DNA from: Nocardia arizonensis
GTDB lineage: Bacteria; Actinomycetota; Actinomycetes; Mycobacteriales; Mycobacteriaceae
DNA length: 64,000 bases
Assembly (NCBI RefSeq): GCF_001310275.1
Contig: NZ_LGYZ01000129.1
Coordinates: 62,001-126,000 of the forward strand
Reading direction: 5' to 3'
A program made the position numbers and the translations under genes. Under the pieces are notes generated by a model. The model worked only from the letters and a program-made list of their open reading frames with translations. It did no database searches and was not told the DNA's origin. Shown one piece after another: positions 62,847 to 64,000 of this stretch (position 1 is its first letter; each line of letters begins with the position of its first letter).

Positions 62847-63680
62847 ATGGCTCGCTCCGATGTCCTGGTCTCCGTCGACTGGGCCGAAGAGAACCTCAAC
62901 GCCCCCGGCGTAGTGTTCGTCGAGGTCGACGAGGACACCTCTGCCTACGACAATGGACATATCGAGGGCGCCGTCCGGCTCGACTGGAAAAAGGACCTGC
63001 AGGATCAGGTTCGCCGCGACTTCGTGAATCAGGAGCAGTTCTCCGACCTGCTCTCGGCGCGCGGCATCTCCAACGACGACGAGGTCGTGCTCTACGGCGG
63101 CAACAACAACTGGTTCGCGGCCTACGCGTACTGGTACTTCAAGCTGTACGGCCACAACAACGTCAAACTGCTCGACGGCGGCCGCAAGAAGTGGGAGCTC
63201 GACGGGCGCCCGCTGTCCACCGAGCCCGTGAACCGCCCGGCCGCCCAGTACAAGGCCGCCGCCCCCGACCTGTCCATTCGCGCCTTCCGCGACGAGGTCA
63301 TCGCCGCCATCGGCACCAAGAACCTGGTCGACGTGCGTTCGCCCGACGAGTTCTCCGGCAAGATCCTCGCCCCCGCGCACCTGCCGCAGGAGCAGAGCCA
63401 GCGTCCCGGCCACATCCCCGGCGCCATCAACGTGCCGTGGAGCAAGGCCGCGAACGAGGACGGCACCTTCAAGTCCGACGCCGAGCTGACCGAGATCTAC
63501 AAGGACGCGGGCCTGGACGGGGAGAAGGACACCATCGCCTACTGCCGGATCGGTGAGCGTTCGTCGCACACCTGGTTCGTGCTGCAGGAACTGCTCGGCC
63601 ATCAGAATGTCAAGAACTACGACGGCAGCTGGACCGAATACGGCTCGCTCGTCGGTGCACCGATCGAGTTGGGAGAGTAA
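62847..63680 (+). CDS. cysA2: Thiosulfate sulfurtransferase (rhodanese), CysA2 type
   Basis: A 277-aa two-domain rhodanese that moves sulfur from thiosulfate to cyanide or thiol acceptors. An inactive N-terminal domain (HIEGAVRLDWKKDLQD) precedes an active one (VRSPDEFSGK, RPGHIPGAINVPWSKA). The active cysteine is C233 in AYCRIGERSSHTW. Same length and active-site number as CysA2 of M. tuberculosis (Rv0815c). ATG at 62847 follows AAAGGA. Four bases separate it from sseC. Confidence 0.94.
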   Translation: MARSDVLVSVDWAEENLNAPGVVFVEVDEDTSAYDNGHIEGAVRLDWKKDLQDQVRRDFVNQEQFSDLLSARGISNDDEVVLYGGNNNWFAAYAYWYFKLYGHNNVKLLDGGRKKWELDGRPLSTEPVNRPAAQYKAAAPDLSIRAFRDEVIAAIGTKNLVDVRSPDEFSGKILAPAHLPQEQSQRPGHIPGAINVPWSKAANEDGTFKSDAELTEIYKDAGLDGEKDTIAYCRIGERSSHTWFVLQELLGHQNVKNYDGSWTEYGSLVGAPIELGE

Positions 63681-63684
63681 TCAC

Positions 63685-63990
63685 ATGTGCGCAGCACCTA
63701 CGCAGGGTCAGGCCATTCCCGCGGGCGTCGATGTGGAAAAGGAGACGGTCATCACCGGCCGTGTCCTGAGCACCGACGGCCAACCGGTCGGCGGCGCCTT
63801 CGTGCGCCTGCTCGACGGTAACGGCGACTTCACCGCCGAGGTAGTCGCCTCCGGCACCGGTGATTTCCGTTTCTTCGCCGCTCCGGGCGCGTGGACCGTG
63901 CGCGCGCTGTCCTCCTCGGGCAACGGCTCCGCCGAGGTCCGTCCCGAGGGCGCGGGCATCCACAGCGTGGACGTCGCGGTCGCCAAATAG
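63685..63990 (+). CDS. sseC: DUF1416 protein SseC
   Basis: A 101-aa beta-sandwich-like protein of the DUF1416 (SseC, Rv0814c) family, always adjacent to the sulfurtransferase. It begins MCAAPTQGQAIPAGVDVEKE, with one cysteine at position 2, and contains VITGRVLSTDGQPVGGAFVRLLDGNGDF, resembling carboxypeptidase-regulatory-like folds. A role in sulfur transfer or thiosulfonate chemistry is inferred from linkage. It ends 10 bp before the window edge. Confidence 0.92.
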   Translation: MCAAPTQGQAIPAGVDVEKETVITGRVLSTDGQPVGGAFVRLLDGNGDFTAEVVASGTGDFRFFAAPGAWTVRALSSSGNGSAEVRPEGAGIHSVDVAVAK

Positions 63991-64000
63991 GCCGCGGACC

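Noticed and set aside
1..64000. CRISPR array, insertion sequence, prophage or integrase
   Set aside because: No regular direct repeats with spacers, no transposase or integrase motifs, and no element ends were seen in any frame.

Overview
The window is high-GC actinobacterial chromosome, and gene content and order point to Nocardia or a close relative. The order serC, sepH, DUF2537, rRNA methyltransferase, MarR, DUF2530, MFS, DUF2771, cold-shock protein, rpfA, XPB helicase, aminotransferase, and later desA1, dus, LCP, phoU, pstB, mshD, glnR, lmeA, thiX, cysA2, sseC, follows the Mycobacterium tuberculosis Rv0814c-Rv0884c neighbourhood with accessory genes inserted. A salicylate synthase and salicyl-AMP ligase (nocobactin/mycobactin type), mycothiol, lipomannan and mycolate-related genes fit Corynebacteriales. 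No insertion sequence, prophage or CRISPR array was seen.

Layout. 1-7.5 kb: serC, the division regulator sepH, small membrane proteins, an rRNA methyltransferase, an Eis acetyltransferase and a MarR regulator. 7.5-15.6 kb: an exported ceramidase divergent from a TetR gene around a perfect operator, a sacsin-like ATPase paired with a DUF3027 protein carrying a minisatellite, and a glutamine-cyclotransferase lipoprotein. 15.7-31.4 kb: MFS exporter, cold-shock protein, rpfA under a CRP site and probable c-di-AMP riboswitch, a helicase-associated protein, M1 peptidase, two LysE exporters, XPB helicase, aminotransferase. 31.5-35.6 kb: a small repeat protein, an ECF41-type sigma factor, DAHP synthase behind an aromatic-residue leader peptide, and a carboxymuconolactone-decarboxylase-like gene with an ECF41-type promoter. 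35.6-38.8 kb: convergent salicylate genes with IdeR boxes at both outer ends. 38.9-44.5 kb: plsB-plsC, DUF6069, Ppm1. 44.5-48.9 kb: gene-poor DNA containing tRNA-Phe, -Asp, -Glu and -Lys, with a gamma-butyrolactone-receptor-like gene between Glu and Lys. 48.9-64 kb: desA1, dus, LCP ligase, phoU, the pstSCAB operon with a PHO box, mshD, glnR, lmeA-thiX, and a sulfur operon (DUF4395, cysA2, sseC) behind a polycysteine upstream ORF.

The most interesting feature is regulatory. Two amino-acid-sensing leader ORFs, an aromatic one (Tyr-Phe-Trp-Phe) before DAHP synthase and a cysteine one before the sulfurtransferase operon, both start at a GTG exactly 7 nt after a TANNNT -10 element, as leaderless transcripts would. 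The DAHP synthase ribosome-binding site and start codon also lie in and beside a 10-bp perfect hairpin, a plausible translational switch. The second point is the ECF41-type sigma gene with a matching promoter upstream of its usual kind of target, the two now separated by DAHP synthase.
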